Assembly (NCBI GenBank): GCA_013299045.1
Contig: JAAFJX010000014.1
Location: 1-64,000, forward strand
Reading direction: 5' to 3'
From: Cytophagales bacterium
GTDB taxonomy: Bacteria > Bacteroidota > Bacteroidia > Cytophagales > Bernardetiaceae
Length of the DNA stretch: 64,000 nucleotides
Shown here: positions 36,301 through 45,043 of the stretch, in pieces
Layout: every line of letters starts with the position of its first letter
Position numbering within the stretch: the first letter of the stretch is position 1
The notes under the pieces: model-generated
Databases searched by the model: none
What the model was told of the DNA's origin: nothing
Seen by the model: only the letters and a program-made list of their open reading frames with translations
Program-made: the position numbers and the translations under genes

Positions 36301-38652
36301 GAAGTCGCCATTCTCTGCCCAATTTTTGATATCCGTGAGCGATGTAGCTTTATCCAAATAATCTTGAGCGGGCACATAAGCCACCGAAGACTTTGCGCGG
36401 CGTGCTGCCGTCATATTAAGAACGGCTATCTGCTGGCGCTCTTTGGGGTCTTTTAGCAGCTCAAAAGCACTGTTGAACTGCTGTAAAATAGAAAAAACGC
36501 GCTCTTCTATACCTTCTTCGGTGTATTTTGTTAAAAAATGACGGCCTATGCGCAAGTGTATCTCGCTCTTATCGGTTTTAGACATCAGCGAAAGGACGGC
36601 TTGCTGAATGCGGTCGTGTGCAAATTTAAATAAGATGGCCTCTGCATTTTGCTCTGGCAGCTCTAGCTTAGCATATTTATAGGCTTCGCTGAGTGGAATT
36701 ACCAAACCTTCTTGCAGAGTAGTTTCAAGCGCATCAAATAGTACCTCGTGCGGCATGGCAGCTACTTGTTTGAGGGTTTCTAGGTCAAAGCGACTGCCCA
36801 TACAAGCGGCTATTTCTAATAGTTTTTTGGTTTCAGGGTCTAGCTTAGCTACTTTGGCCGCCATCAAATCCACCACATTGTCGGTAATGTTTAGGCCATT
36901 GATGCGCAAGATATCGGCTTCCCAGCGCTTGGTTTCGTAAGAAAAGGTCAGTAAACCTTCCTCGTAGAGTGCCTGCAAAAACTGGTTCAAGAAAAACGGA
37001 TTGCCCTGTGTTTTATCAAAAACAATTTTTGCTAATACTTTAGCAGACTGTGGCGTAGTGAGCATGGCATCAGCCACTAGCTCGCTGGTGTCTTCTTCCG
37101 AAAGATTGTCTATTTCAATGTAGTCAGGGGCAAAGTGCTGTTTTTCAAGGGCCTTTATGGCCAAATGAAGAGGGTGGGTTTCTGTTACTTCATTGTTACG
37201 GAAGGCGCTCACGAGCATAAAATGCTTTAAGCTTGCGTCATTCATCAGTAACTCCAGCAAGTTGATAGAGGCTTGGTCTGCCCATTGCCAGTCGTCAATA
37301 AAAACAACAAGCGGGTGTTCGGCACGTGCCAAGGCCACCACAAAGTTCCTTAATGTGTAGTTAAAACGGTTTTGTGTTTCTATTGCGCCAAGTGCAGGCA
37401 CGGGCTGCTGCTCGCCCACAATAAGCTGTAAGTTAGGCAAAAGTTCTATTAAAACAGCCGCTTGCGCACCCAAAGCGTTAGAAATACATTTTTCCCAATA
37501 GAGAATGCGCTCGGTGTTTTCGGTCAGTATCAAGTTTATGAACGAATTGAAAGCCTGAAGCCAAGCCGAATAAGGCACATTGCGTTGAAACTGGTCAAAT
37601 TTTCCTTCAATAAAAGTTCCTTTTTTTTCGGTAACTGGCTTATGTATTTCATGCACAAGGGCGGACTTGCCTGCCCCTGCCGCACCAGAAACCAAAAGTA
37701 ATTCTTTGTGCCCAGAGCAGCAGTGCCTAAACCCTTCTAATAACTGACTGAGTTCGCGCTCGCGCCCATAAAGTTTGGCATGTATTTGAAACTGACCAGA
37801 ATAATCTTCTAGACCTAGCTCGAAGGGCTGTATTTTTTTGGTGCTGGTGTAGGCTTTAAAGCAAGTTTCGAGGTCGTGTAGCAAACCAAAAGCAGACCTA
37901 TAGCGTTCTTCAGCATTCTTTGCCATGAGCTTTAAGACTATTTTTGAGAGCATAACAGGCACCTTAGGGTCTAGCTCGTAAATAGGAGTAGGCTGCTTGG
38001 CCAAATGCGCGTGTACCATTTCTAGTGGGTCGGCATAATCAAAGGGCAGAACCTCGGCCAGGATTTCATAAAAAACCACACCGAGCGAATACAAATCTGA
38101 GCGGTAGTCCACTGGCCTATTCATACGGCCAGTTTGCTCTGGCGAAATATAAGCCAAAGTGCCCTCCAAATGCTCTGGGTTTCCTAAGTTGCTGACTTTC
38201 AAAGATATTCTGCTTGAGATACCAAAATCTATGATGGTACATTCCTCTGTTTCAGGATTGAAAATCAGATTGTTTGGTGTTATGTCTTTGTGAATGATGT
38301 TGTGCCGATGCACCTCCGATAAAACCCTGGCGGCGCTTATAGCACACTTAAAAAATGTATTGAGGCTATGTTGCTTACTACTAAAAAACTCTTTGAGTGT
38401 TTTACCGACTATGTATTCCAACCAAATAGCTGGCTGGTGTTCTATTTTCTCAACTTTATATGCCTTACGAACACCTTTGATGTTCAAACTTTTGAGCAAA
38501 TCAAACTCATTATTGAATTGGGCAATTTGCTGACTATGAGCAATTTCTTTATTAAATATTTTGACAATGGCTGGCGCGTTGAACTCACTCTGTGGACGAA
38601 AGTAAATGGCAGAGTTACTACTTTGATAAATAAGCGCAGCGTCCTTGAGCAT
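33361..38652 (-). CDS. Ser/Thr kinase - AAA ATPase - TPR-like - GAF - SpoIIE phosphatase protein
   Basis: This 1763-residue cytoplasmic protein has an N-terminal protein kinase (about 1-270; Lys31, HKDITPNN at 121-128 with Asp123, DFG at 142-144). Next is an AAA_16/STAND-type ATPase with Walker A GAAGAGKS at 323-330 and Walker B FIDDWQWAD. A long helical repeat region covers about 720-1290, a GAF domain about 1315-1480, a coiled coil, and SpoIIE phosphatase about 1500-1763 (DCTGHGVPGAFMSMIG, LSSDGYHDQFGG). Similar kinase-AAA-GAF proteins elsewhere end in a histidine kinase; here the output is a phosphatase. So one chain holds a kinase and an opposing phosphatase. Partner proteins are unknown. 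Confidence 0.93.
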   Translation of the reverse strand: MLKDAALIYQSSNSAIYFRPQSEFNAPAIVKIFNKEIAHSQQIAQFNNEFDLLKSLNIKGVRKAYKVEKIEHQPAIWLEYIVGKTLKEFFSSKQHSLNTFFKCAISAARVLSEVHRHNIIHKDITPNNLIFNPETEECTIIDFGISSRISLKVSNLGNPEHLEGTLAYISPEQTGRMNRPVDYRSDLYSLGVVFYEILAEVLPFDYADPLEMVHAHLAKQPTPIYELDPKVPVMLSKIVLKLMAKNAEERYRSAFGLLHDLETCFKAYTSTKKIQPFELGLEDYSGQFQIHAKLYGRERELSQLLEGFRHCCSGHKELLLVSGAAGAGKSALVHEIHKPVTEKKGTFIEGKFDQFQRNVPYSAWLQAFNSFINLILTENTERILYWEKCISNALGAQAAVLIELLPNLQLIVGEQQPVPALGAIETQNRFNYTLRNFVVALARAEHPLVVFIDDWQWADQASINLLELLMNDASLKHFMLVSAFRNNEVTETHPLHLAIKALEKQHFAPDYIEIDNLSEEDTSELVADAMLTTPQSAKVLAKIVFDKTQGNPFFLNQFLQALYEEGLLTFSYETKRWEADILRINGLNITDNVVDLMAAKVAKLDPETKKLLEIAACMGSRFDLETLKQVAAMPHEVLFDALETTLQEGLVIPLSEAYKYAKLELPEQNAEAILFKFAHDRIQQAVLSLMSKTDKSEIHLRIGRHFLTKYTEEGIEERVFSILQQFNSAFELLKDPKERQQIAVLNMTAARRAKSSVAYVPAQDYLDKATSLTDIKNWAENGDFLRELYLESMELAYLNRELEKMESLARTLLEKTRNIFEQVKIYEIRIAAYFAAGELFKSVEIGLETLRLLGIKLPKSPKKVHILVSLLKTRTLLMGKSADDIMRLPLVEDDKAALISDILAKIIPAAYFATRELYVLLVLKTIRLTIKHGLTPASTFALCVYGGLNIGLFNSIKYGYTFARLGALLTEKPQLKAFSVKTLTTFSGFVKHWRESIYETITDTKNLAAKGLEQGDFEYTSNALLVYVYAKWLVGEPIEQFLLEVSTLRQQVGELGQRRVMLLMDMFKQMALNLAHKTERPTALVGEAFNENDTEILDANSRHRLFMTKGYIHLLYHDFETANKHFAVAREYLPSTISAIVYSLHFFLESLGLAAVIKPSQLKNYKKELALLKKNIKLYEVWAENAPSNASHRYYLLQAEWARLHRREGEARVLYDDAISAAKENRYLSDEAVIYECAGRFYLYQHQINTARYYLQDALATYQKWGAHAKVQHFKEIYGQHLNLRSNDSLSTSSTSITSSTTVHSTLRQTSRTGKQFLDVQSILKASQALSGEIMLSRLLEKLTLLIMENAGAQKVLLIDCRRDEKMIQAEGYVGGQVKVLHRENVEISNKVPLNVLNFVFRTRRFLVLDDAENDSIYNSESYIKNNKVKSVICLPIINKGVLNEMLYLENNLSVGAFAGERVETLNALTAQIAISIENALLYENLEEKVRERTGEVVAQKEIIERKNEDITDSINYAQRIQRTMLPTLTQIRAHIPDFFVFFRPRDIVSGDFYWFVVRQDIVFLAAVDCTGHGVPGAFMSMIGNGLLQQIVFEKQITEPERILEKLRKGVRNTLKQGETDNRDGMDIALCAIDKKQKVLNFAGAKLSLLAYQNGEQTEYKGDNIIIGGDAELWSSDKPFTKHQIDILQGSKQHFYLSSDGYHDQFGGSDGKKFMKKRLKELLLNVHTRPVEEQEQILEDHLKKWMGQTHKQVDDIMVIGFSL

Positions 38653-38884
38653 ACTGAAATAGCGAGTAGTAAAATTTGAGTAAATACAAATTATTTACGG
38701 CAAATGTAGTGCTTTAATTGCAAAAAAAGAGATATATTTTACGGACAGTCCGAAAAAAACTATCAAAACAGAATGTTCACGCATTTTTGGTGCATAAATA
38801 CCAATGAATAGGCAGGCCGTAAAAAAAAATAAAAGCAAGCCTTTCATAGACTTGCTTCTATCAAAATTAGAGGTGTGGTTTGCT

Positions 38885-39763
38885 TCACTTTTTTATGGTG
38901 CTAATCTCCATCAATTTGTTGGTGAAATCAATACTTATCTTATGGTTTATGAAAAACCGATGGCCAATATTAATTGCACTAAAATTCGCCGTCAATAGCT
39001 CTACTTCGGGTTTTTTGCTAACTATTTTTCCTACCCTAACGTCTCCGTTTAGCTGTGCTGAGAGAATATCCATTTCTCCACCAACTGTTCTGGCCTTCCC
39101 AATTAGTTTTGGCTCTGCCATGAATGTTAAATTGTATTTTTCTGCAATAGCCTTGGGTATGCTTATGCCGAAAGGAGCGCCACAATCAAAGTGTGCTGGA
39201 ATGAGCTTGCCATTGACCAAGATATTGGCTTCCAGAATGCTGCTGCTGTTTAGTTTTAGTATGTTTTTGCCTTTTGTTAAACTGCCCTTTCGGAATATTA
39301 ATTTTTTGCTGCTGTAATCTATCGTTACCACGTAGCCCTCAAAGGCCGCCAACCCAATAATAGCGACAGCCGTTGACGAAAAAATTTCTTCGGAAGGCAC
39401 CACACCCGCCTCACACGAAATGCTCAGGTCTTGGAAGTTGAGGCCATTAATCTGCACCACACTTCTATCTCCCATATCCTTTCCTTCTGGGCTTATTGCC
39501 TTCACTTTTCCAACTTCGCTAAAATTATGTTCTTTGGATAATTGCTCTGACAAATAAACCCCTGATGAACCAGAGTCAAAGATAAAATCATGCTTTTGGG
39601 TGTTATCGTTGCCAAATGTCCCTTCAATAATAATGAGGTGCCGGTCTAGTTTAAAGGGAATTTCATAAACAGATTTTACAGGCTGTTTGTTTTTGCTTCT
39701 TTGCGAATAAACTGAATGATTAAGCAAGAGAATAACTGAAAATAAGAACATTAAATGCTTCAT
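38885..39763 (-). CDS. Exported retropepsin-like aspartyl protease
   Basis: The 292-residue protein has a signal peptide (LMFLFSVILLLNHSVYS) and two pepsin-like halves: FDSGSSG (Asp63) at the first catalytic site and HFDCGAPFG (Asp193) at the second, where Cys replaces the usual Ser/Thr. The distance between the two Asp and the AIIGLAAFEGYVVTIDY flap-side region fit bacterial aspartyl proteases (PepA/retropepsin-like). It would act in the periplasm. Substrate unknown. Its promoter carries a long palindrome in the spacer, so expression is probably regulated. Confidence 0.78.
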   Translation of the reverse strand: MKHLMFLFSVILLLNHSVYSQRSKNKQPVKSVYEIPFKLDRHLIIIEGTFGNDNTQKHDFIFDSGSSGVYLSEQLSKEHNFSEVGKVKAISPEGKDMGDRSVVQINGLNFQDLSISCEAGVVPSEEIFSSTAVAIIGLAAFEGYVVTIDYSSKKLIFRKGSLTKGKNILKLNSSSILEANILVNGKLIPAHFDCGAPFGISIPKAIAEKYNLTFMAEPKLIGKARTVGGEMDILSAQLNGDVRVGKIVSKKPEVELLTANFSAINIGHRFFINHKISIDFTNKLMEISTIKK

Positions 39764-39841
39764 TTTTGTCTGTGTTTATGTTTGATAGATTATCCTTTGG
39801 GCTAAATGCCAAAGGAGGAATACCAGAATAAGTATTTGAGG

Positions 39842-39872
39842 CAAATATAATTGATATATCAATTATATCAAA
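39842..39872 (-). promoter_or_regulatory. Promoter with a 24-bp palindrome in its spacer
   Basis: On the minus strand TTTG (39869-39872), 19 bp, then TATATTTG (39842-39849) is a full Bacteroidota promoter. The palindrome ATATAATTGATATATCAATT plus ATAT (39845-39868) is a perfect 24-bp inverted repeat that fills the spacer and overlaps the -7 box. This is what a repressor site would look like. Confidence 0.65.
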
Positions 39873-39932
39873 ATAAAAATTTCTTGTCCACCCTTTGTTG
39901 CGTTGCTATACAATCGGTTGGCTCTATCCCTT

Positions 39933-40496
39933 TTATTTTTCTTTGTGCCAATCTGGCTTGGTGAGCCTAAAAATATTTACTTTGATGTTGTTATAAGTGG
40001 TTTGCTTATCTAAGGTCATGCCATTATTCAAAGCAACTTTTTCAGATTCCTTGTTGTCAATGTGAACTATTGAAATCAAGGATTCGGCTAAGTTATTTTC
40101 AAAAGTATAATTTCTACACTTTTTTGCGGCTTCGGTGGCGTAGCCCTTGCCTCTCTGTTTGGGCATCAAGGAATAGCCTATTTCTAGCTCATCTATGCCG
40201 TCCACGGTGTGAATAAGAAGCCCACATTGCCCAATAAAGCTACCGTTCTCTAGGCTTACAAGAGCATTCAGCCCGCCCAAATGGTTTTTATATCTATGAA
40301 AAATTTTTTCAAACCATATTCTACATTTTTCATAGGCAGAATCTTCGTTGCTAGGCCAAATGTATTTTAGTGAGTTTGGATATTCACAGAACTTCAGCCA
40401 CGTATCAAAGTCACTTGGTTCAAGCTGCCTAAACAACAATCTCTCTGTATTTTGGCCAAACAATAATAGCTTCGTATTGTCTTTGATTACCGACAT
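39933..40496 (-). CDS. GNAT acetyltransferase, RimJ/RimL type
   Basis: The 187-residue protein has the GNAT_3 pattern: TERLLFRQLEPSDFDTW at the start, EIGYSLMPKQRGKGYATEAAK as the acetyl-CoA-binding loop (QRGKGYA), and the C-terminal VALNNGMTL. RimJ/RimL-type enzymes acetylate N-termini or small amines; the substrate cannot be predicted. It is transcribed on its own. Confidence 0.88.
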   Translation of the reverse strand: MSVIKDNTKLLLFGQNTERLLFRQLEPSDFDTWLKFCEYPNSLKYIWPSNEDSAYEKCRIWFEKIFHRYKNHLGGLNALVSLENGSFIGQCGLLIHTVDGIDELEIGYSLMPKQRGKGYATEAAKKCRNYTFENNLAESLISIVHIDNKESEKVALNNGMTLDKQTTYNNIKVNIFRLTKPDWHKEK

Positions 40497-40578
40497 TTAA
40501 AGTTGTTTTCAGGGTTTCCTTTTGAATTTACTTAGGCATACGCCCACTTCGCCATCAGTCATGCCCATAAAGGCAACT

Positions 40579-41286
40579 TTATTCTACGGCTACAAATGTT
40601 TCACGGCTTGGTATTTGGCCACCATACTTATAGCTGAGTATGAGGTCTGTATCTGTGAGGGTTTCAATCAATTTGTCGTCGCGGCCATTCGGCACTCCCC
40701 AGCGAATCTTGGTATCAGATTCAATCAACTGCCAAACATTTGCTCCTACTGTCCCGCTTCCACAACCCTCGGCTTCATAAATGGTGATGATGCCATCATA
40801 ATTAAATTCAAAAACACGTCTGTAGAGGCAGCTTTCTAGCTTTTTTCCATCAAAATAAAAACTTTTTTGTAGCCAGCTCTTGCTTTTTTTGCCGCAAAGC
40901 ATAGCTCTAAGACTATTTTCTACGACTACGGTTTGCTTGTTTTCAAACTGGTTTTCTACGTAAAGTTCATTTTTTCTATACCAATTATTTAAGGTTTCGG
41001 TTTCGGCATTCACGAGGAAATACGTATCGGCATCATTGATATAAAAAGTTGTTTTCCCGTTCTTATCTGTTTTTTGGGCAGGCAATACAGGCGTTTCATT
41101 GTTGCGGAGAGCGGCCTGTTCTTTATAAATGCTGACCGTTGCCCCCTCTACTACCTTACCATCGCCGTCTATGACCGTGATATGAACTCTTTTGCCTTCT
41201 TTAAAGTTACCGTCGCGTGAGCAAGACACGAGTGCCGCCAGTATAAAAACACTAAGGGCATACAAAAACAAACGTACCAGACGCAT
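40579..41286 (-). CDS. Lipoprotein with a carboxypeptidase-regulatory-like domain
   Basis: The 235-residue protein has a lipoprotein signal (AALVSC, Cys22) followed by SRDGNF. Residues about 35-100 look like a prealbumin-like beta sandwich (ITVIDGDGKVVEGATVSIYK, then DKNGKTTFYI). The rest is of unknown fold. It would sit in the outer or inner membrane facing the periplasm. No domain for a catalytic function is seen. Confidence 0.75.
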   Translation of the reverse strand: MRLVRLFLYALSVFILAALVSCSRDGNFKEGKRVHITVIDGDGKVVEGATVSIYKEQAALRNNETPVLPAQKTDKNGKTTFYINDADTYFLVNAETETLNNWYRKNELYVENQFENKQTVVVENSLRAMLCGKKSKSWLQKSFYFDGKKLESCLYRRVFEFNYDGIITIYEAEGCGSGTVGANVWQLIESDTKIRWGVPNGRDDKLIETLTDTDLILSYKYGGQIPSRETFVAVE

Positions 41287-41339
41287 TTTTTCTGAAATTT
41301 TGGGTTTTTAGTAAAATATTAGAATGTTATTTTGGCGCT

Positions 41340-41371
41340 GCAAATTTAGGCTAAAAGGATTAGCTTACAAA
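41340..41371 (-). promoter_or_regulatory. Promoter for the lipoprotein gene (41286)
   Basis: On the minus strand TTTG (41368-41371), 19 bp, then TAAATTTG (41341-41348) match the consensus fully. The start codon is about 55 bp downstream. Confidence 0.7.
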
Positions 41372-41429
41372 TTGTTAGCAAAAAAAATTCATACTTTACA
41401 TAACCACTTTGCTTATAATACCCTCAGTT

Positions 41430-41792
41430 TTATTCAAAGTAGCGGGAATTGTCCAGTAGGTCTGGGCTAATGACCTTCACAATTTCACGCAGGCGATATT
41501 GGTCGTGTAAAAGCCCTGATAAAATTTCGGCTATCTTAAATTGGTCTATTTGGTTCTTGACGTACACCACAAATACATCTGGTTCAGAGTCATATTCAAT
41601 GAGGTCGCCTAGGGAATGGTACTTCTCTTCTATCAGATAGTTCAATACTTCTTCCCACGCATAGGCGTTGCATACATACCCATACTCTTCAAAAATGTGG
41701 TGGTTTGCCAGTGTATCAGCCATTGTTAGCGTAACCGAGTAGCTATCGGGGTAGCCTTCCAAGCGGCACGGCGAATAACTTAATATACTCAT
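41430..41792 (-). CDS. Imm51-like immunity protein (orphan)
   Basis: The 120-residue protein follows the Imm51 pattern I know from polymorphic-toxin immunity proteins: an N-terminal strand DSYSVTLTM, then EYGYVCNAYAWEEVLNYLIE (GYxxNxYxWE), then EYDSEPDVFVVYVKN (DxExxxFxxY) and a helical end. It would neutralise a toxin inside the cell. No toxin lies beside it: neighbours are a lipoprotein and a coiled-coil membrane protein. Assignment rests on motif resemblance. Confidence 0.62.
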   Translation of the reverse strand: MSILSYSPCRLEGYPDSYSVTLTMADTLANHHIFEEYGYVCNAYAWEEVLNYLIEEKYHSLGDLIEYDSEPDVFVVYVKNQIDQFKIAEILSGLLHDQYRLREIVKVISPDLLDNSRYFE

Positions 41793-42105
41793 AACTTGTT
41801 AGTTAATTGGTTTAAAATTACCTGCTTGGGCTGAAAATAAGTGCATCCTTTTATTGCGCGACTGGGCTATTATTCAAACGCGCTTGACAAACATACTAGT
41901 TATTTTTTTTGAAAACAAAACAAAATGCCTTGTAATCTACAAAAAAGTTCTGCCTGCATTCAAAAATTTGATTGTTTGCTGCGTATTTTTCTGACGCTTT
42001 CTTCTTTGAATTGATTAGATATTGTATATTTGGCCGCTTATTCGGGGCTTTATGGTCTCTGGAGTATTTTAAAAGGCTTTTTCTAGCTGTTAATTATCTT
42101 ACGTT
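41793..42105. other. Intergenic region between divergent genes
   Basis: This is AT-rich sequence with a -7-like TATATTTG near 42030, a likely promoter element for the gene at 42106. No gene, repeat or hairpin is supported. Confidence 0.4.
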
Positions 42106-42597
42106 ATGGATAAACTAGAGCAATTTCAGAAACTTTTGACCGAAAATCCTCAGTTGATGGTTTTTGTCATCGTGTGTTCTACTATCATTGTTTTGTTGTT
42201 TTTGCTCTTTTTGAGGAGTTTGTTTATGAGTACCAGTACTGTGCTGGCTGTTTACTCGTCACGCAACTCACAACGTATGGACGGTGCGGCGCTTTCAGAG
42301 GTTTTGGGGCATCTTAAAAGTGTATCTTCGGAGGCGCGCTTAGCCATTGAGGAACTAGAAACCGCTGTTCAGCTCAAAAACGACCAGCTTCAGCAATTAG
42401 ATAGCCAGATAAAACACTATCAAACAGAACTCCAAGCATTGGGTAAAAACCCTGAGATAGCGCAACCTGCATTTGCAGAAAAAGCGGGAGTTGTACCTAA
42501 ACCCAATGCTGGTGCGGTGTTCTTATCTTTTTTTGTTGGTGTTTTGCTCACTTTGGGGGCTTGTTTGGCTGTTTATTGGCAAATTTTCCGGAAGTAG
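42106..42597 (+). CDS. Membrane protein with two membrane segments and a coiled coil
   Basis: The 163-residue protein has a hydrophobic helix at about 17-38 (VFVIVCSTIIVLLFLLFL), a coiled-coil middle (about 70-115, ELETAVQLKNDQLQQLDSQI) and a second helix near 140-160 (FLSFFVGVLLTLGACLAVYW). It is probably a small membrane scaffold protein. The family is not recognised. It is followed 81 bp later by the PaaE-like reductase gene. Confidence 0.65.
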   Translation: MDKLEQFQKLLTENPQLMVFVIVCSTIIVLLFLLFLRSLFMSTSTVLAVYSSRNSQRMDGAALSEVLGHLKSVSSEARLAIEELETAVQLKNDQLQQLDSQIKHYQTELQALGKNPEIAQPAFAEKAGVVPKPNAGAVFLSFFVGVLLTLGACLAVYWQIFRK

Positions 42598-42678
42598 CAC
42601 CGTTTTCTAATATAACAAAGATTACCCAAAAAGAGTTATTGCGCAAACACAAATTCATCATTCAGTACTTTATTTCTA

Positions 42679-43725
42679 ATGAGCAAATACATCACTCTGA
42701 AAGTTAAGGAAGTTGTTAAAGAAACAGCTGACGCTATTACTTTGCATTTTAAGCAGCCTCTTTTCCGAAAAATCAAATACAAACCAGGCCAGTTTCTCAC
42801 GCTTATTGTACCTGTTAATGGCCAAAGCCAGCGTCGTTCTTACTCGCTTTGTAGCAGCCCTAGCACGGACGATACCTTGGCTGTAACCGTTAAGCGTGTG
42901 AAGGGTGGTTCGGTTTCTAACTATCTGAATGATAACATTCAAGAAGGCGATAAGATTGACCTCATGGAGCCAATGGGTAGCTTTACACCGCCAGAAGCTG
43001 CCAAAAATTTAGTGCTTTTTGGTGCTGGGAGCGGCATTACCCCTCTTATGTCGGTCATCAAAACGGCCTTGGTAGCAGACGCAAGCCGTCAGGTAACGCT
43101 TGTTTATGCCAATACACACGAAAATAGCATTATTTTCAAAAAGCAGATTGCTGAATTTGAAAGCAAGTACAGCGGACGCTTCAAGGTTTTGCATATTCTC
43201 AGCCAGCCCCAAAGCCCTAATTGGGGCAATGGACTGCGCGGTAGGTTAGAGGCTTCGCGCACCGAAGAAATCCTGCAACATTGTCCAGATTTAAAAAATT
43301 TATCTAACTATTTTATGCTTTGCGGCCCTCAGGGTTTTATGGTGGAAGCAGAAAACATTGTTCGCGGCTTAGGGTTTGATAATGAACGCATTATTAAGGA
43401 AAGCTTTTACCAAGAGAATGGCGGAGCAGCGCTTAGTAGTGCCGAAATTATTGAGCGCACCATTAAAGTTTTGTTAGGTGGCCAAACCTATGAATTGGCT
43501 GTTGCGCCCAGCAAGTCGGTTTTAGATGCTGCACTGGACAAAAATTTAGATATGCCTTATTCCTGCCAGAGCGGTCTTTGTACGGCTTGCAGAGGCTTGT
43601 GCAAAAGCGGTAAGGTAAAAATGGATACCTCGGACGGTCTTTCGGATAAGGAACTCAGCGAAGGCTACGTTCTCACTTGTCAGGCTCACCCACTCACAGA
43701 CGATGTCGTGATTGACATGAATTAG
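42679..43725 (+). CDS. FNR-type oxidoreductase with C-terminal 2Fe-2S domain (PaaE-like)
   Basis: The 348-residue protein has an N-terminal FAD domain (RRSYSLCSSP), an NAD(P) domain (LFGAGSGITPLMSVI ... MLCGPQGFM) and a plant-type ferredoxin domain with Cys296, Cys301, Cys304 and Cys334 (CQSGLCTAC ... LTCQAHP). PaaE-like reductases deliver electrons from NADPH to oxygenases such as phenylacetyl-CoA epoxidase. No paaABCD genes lie in the window, so the actual partner is unknown. Length fits the family (about 350). Confidence 0.9.
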   Translation: MSKYITLKVKEVVKETADAITLHFKQPLFRKIKYKPGQFLTLIVPVNGQSQRRSYSLCSSPSTDDTLAVTVKRVKGGSVSNYLNDNIQEGDKIDLMEPMGSFTPPEAAKNLVLFGAGSGITPLMSVIKTALVADASRQVTLVYANTHENSIIFKKQIAEFESKYSGRFKVLHILSQPQSPNWGNGLRGRLEASRTEEILQHCPDLKNLSNYFMLCGPQGFMVEAENIVRGLGFDNERIIKESFYQENGGAALSSAEIIERTIKVLLGGQTYELAVAPSKSVLDAALDKNLDMPYSCQSGLCTACRGLCKSGKVKMDTSDGLSDKELSEGYVLTCQAHPLTDDVVIDMN

Positions 43726-43737
43726 GAGCTTCGGTTA

Positions 43738-44970
43738 TCAGAAAACGAATTTAGGATAGCTCAGATAATATTTTTTTACAATTTGGGTCATGGTCTTAAT
43801 GTTGGGAAGGTCAGAGGCCACGGCAATGTCTGCTACACCACCGTCAGGCATTAAAACTTGTATGCCTTTGCCAGAGCTGATGTAGGCGGCGTTACTGATT
43901 TCGCCACTATTGATGAGATAGTCTAAGTCTTGCTCTTCAAAGCCCCCCTCATTAACCAAGCGCTCTCTGATGGCCATGATGCTCTCTAAACGATGCGGTT
44001 CGTTGGCTAATTCCGTCCTAAAGAGATTGCGCGTGAGCATCATCTCTGAGAGCATACTCAGGACTTTATCAGGGTAGTCTTCCCAAATTTTAAGGCTAGC
44101 CCAAATATCAAAATCATCTAGTTTTACAAATGCTTTCACTAGTTCAGGATTCTTGTAAAAATCGTCTAAAGCTACGTCTTGGCTCAAAAAGGTTTTAAAA
44201 ATGGGTGTTGCGGGTACGTCCAGGCCGTCTTGTACCAAATCTCGGGCGCGGCGAATAGCCTGGGTGAGCACCTGCTCGGCGCTGACGGTAGTTTTGTGCA
44301 AATAAACCTGCCAATACATCATGCGGCGGGCGTTCAGAAAATGCTCTATGCTGTAAATGCCTCTGTATTCAGCAGTAAGCATATCGTTATGAACACATAA
44401 GATTTTGATGATGCGGTCTCCACCAATCTTTCCTTCGGTTACGCCCGTAAAAAACGCATCACGTTGAAGATAGTCCAATCTGTCCATATCCAACTGACCA
44501 GATACCAACTGATGCAAAAATGGTCTTTCGTACTGGTCTTTAAAAATAGCAATAGCCAAATCCAAAGCACCATCAAGCTCTTTATTGAGGCAATCCATCA
44601 AAATTTCTGAAAGATATTCATGCGAAACGCCGTGTAAAATAGTCCGTTCCAAAGCATGGGAAAAGGGGCCGTGCCCAATGTCATGGAGTAGAATAGCCAC
44701 TGAGGCTGCCTGATACTCTGTATCTGAAATGAGTGTCCCTTTTTCGCGGAGTGTGTCCATGGCACGTTGCGTAAGGTGCATTGCGCCTATGGCGTGATGA
44801 AAGCGTGTGTGGTGCGCTCCCGGATATACAAAATCTGTTAGACCGAGCTGTTTGATACGGCGCAAACGTTGAAAAAAACGATGATTAAGAACCTGAAAAA
44901 TAAGCGGGTCGCGCAGTGTAATAAAGCCATGCACGGGGTCTATGATGAGCTTGCTACGTTTTAGGTTCAT
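43738..44970 (-). CDS. HD-domain phosphohydrolase (dGTPase-like)
   Basis: The 410-residue protein starts at the ATG at 44970 (MNLKRSKLIIDPVHGF); the frame reaches a TTG at 44991 but the ATG is better. The HD metal site is in AILLHDIGHGPFSHALE (His96-Asp97), with an upstream His in HTRFHHAIG. This is the pattern of the HD superfamily of dNTP triphosphohydrolases and related enzymes of Bacteroidota; the exact nucleotide substrate is not clear. The neighbouring reductase gene converges on it with a 12-bp gap. Confidence 0.85.
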   Translation of the reverse strand: MNLKRSKLIIDPVHGFITLRDPLIFQVLNHRFFQRLRRIKQLGLTDFVYPGAHHTRFHHAIGAMHLTQRAMDTLREKGTLISDTEYQAASVAILLHDIGHGPFSHALERTILHGVSHEYLSEILMDCLNKELDGALDLAIAIFKDQYERPFLHQLVSGQLDMDRLDYLQRDAFFTGVTEGKIGGDRIIKILCVHNDMLTAEYRGIYSIEHFLNARRMMYWQVYLHKTTVSAEQVLTQAIRRARDLVQDGLDVPATPIFKTFLSQDVALDDFYKNPELVKAFVKLDDFDIWASLKIWEDYPDKVLSMLSEMMLTRNLFRTELANEPHRLESIMAIRERLVNEGGFEEQDLDYLINSGEISNAAYISSGKGIQVLMPDGGVADIAVASDLPNIKTMTQIVKKYYLSYPKFVF

Positions 44971-45043
44971 AAGGAGTAGGGTTTGACGCAATTTTAAATA
45001 AAGATATGCTCAAAAACAAATAAAGGCTAAAATACTTAAACGC

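Noticed and set aside
42679-43725. Phenylacetate degradation cluster
   Set aside because: Only the reductase-like gene is present; without the oxygenase genes the pathway cannot be claimed.
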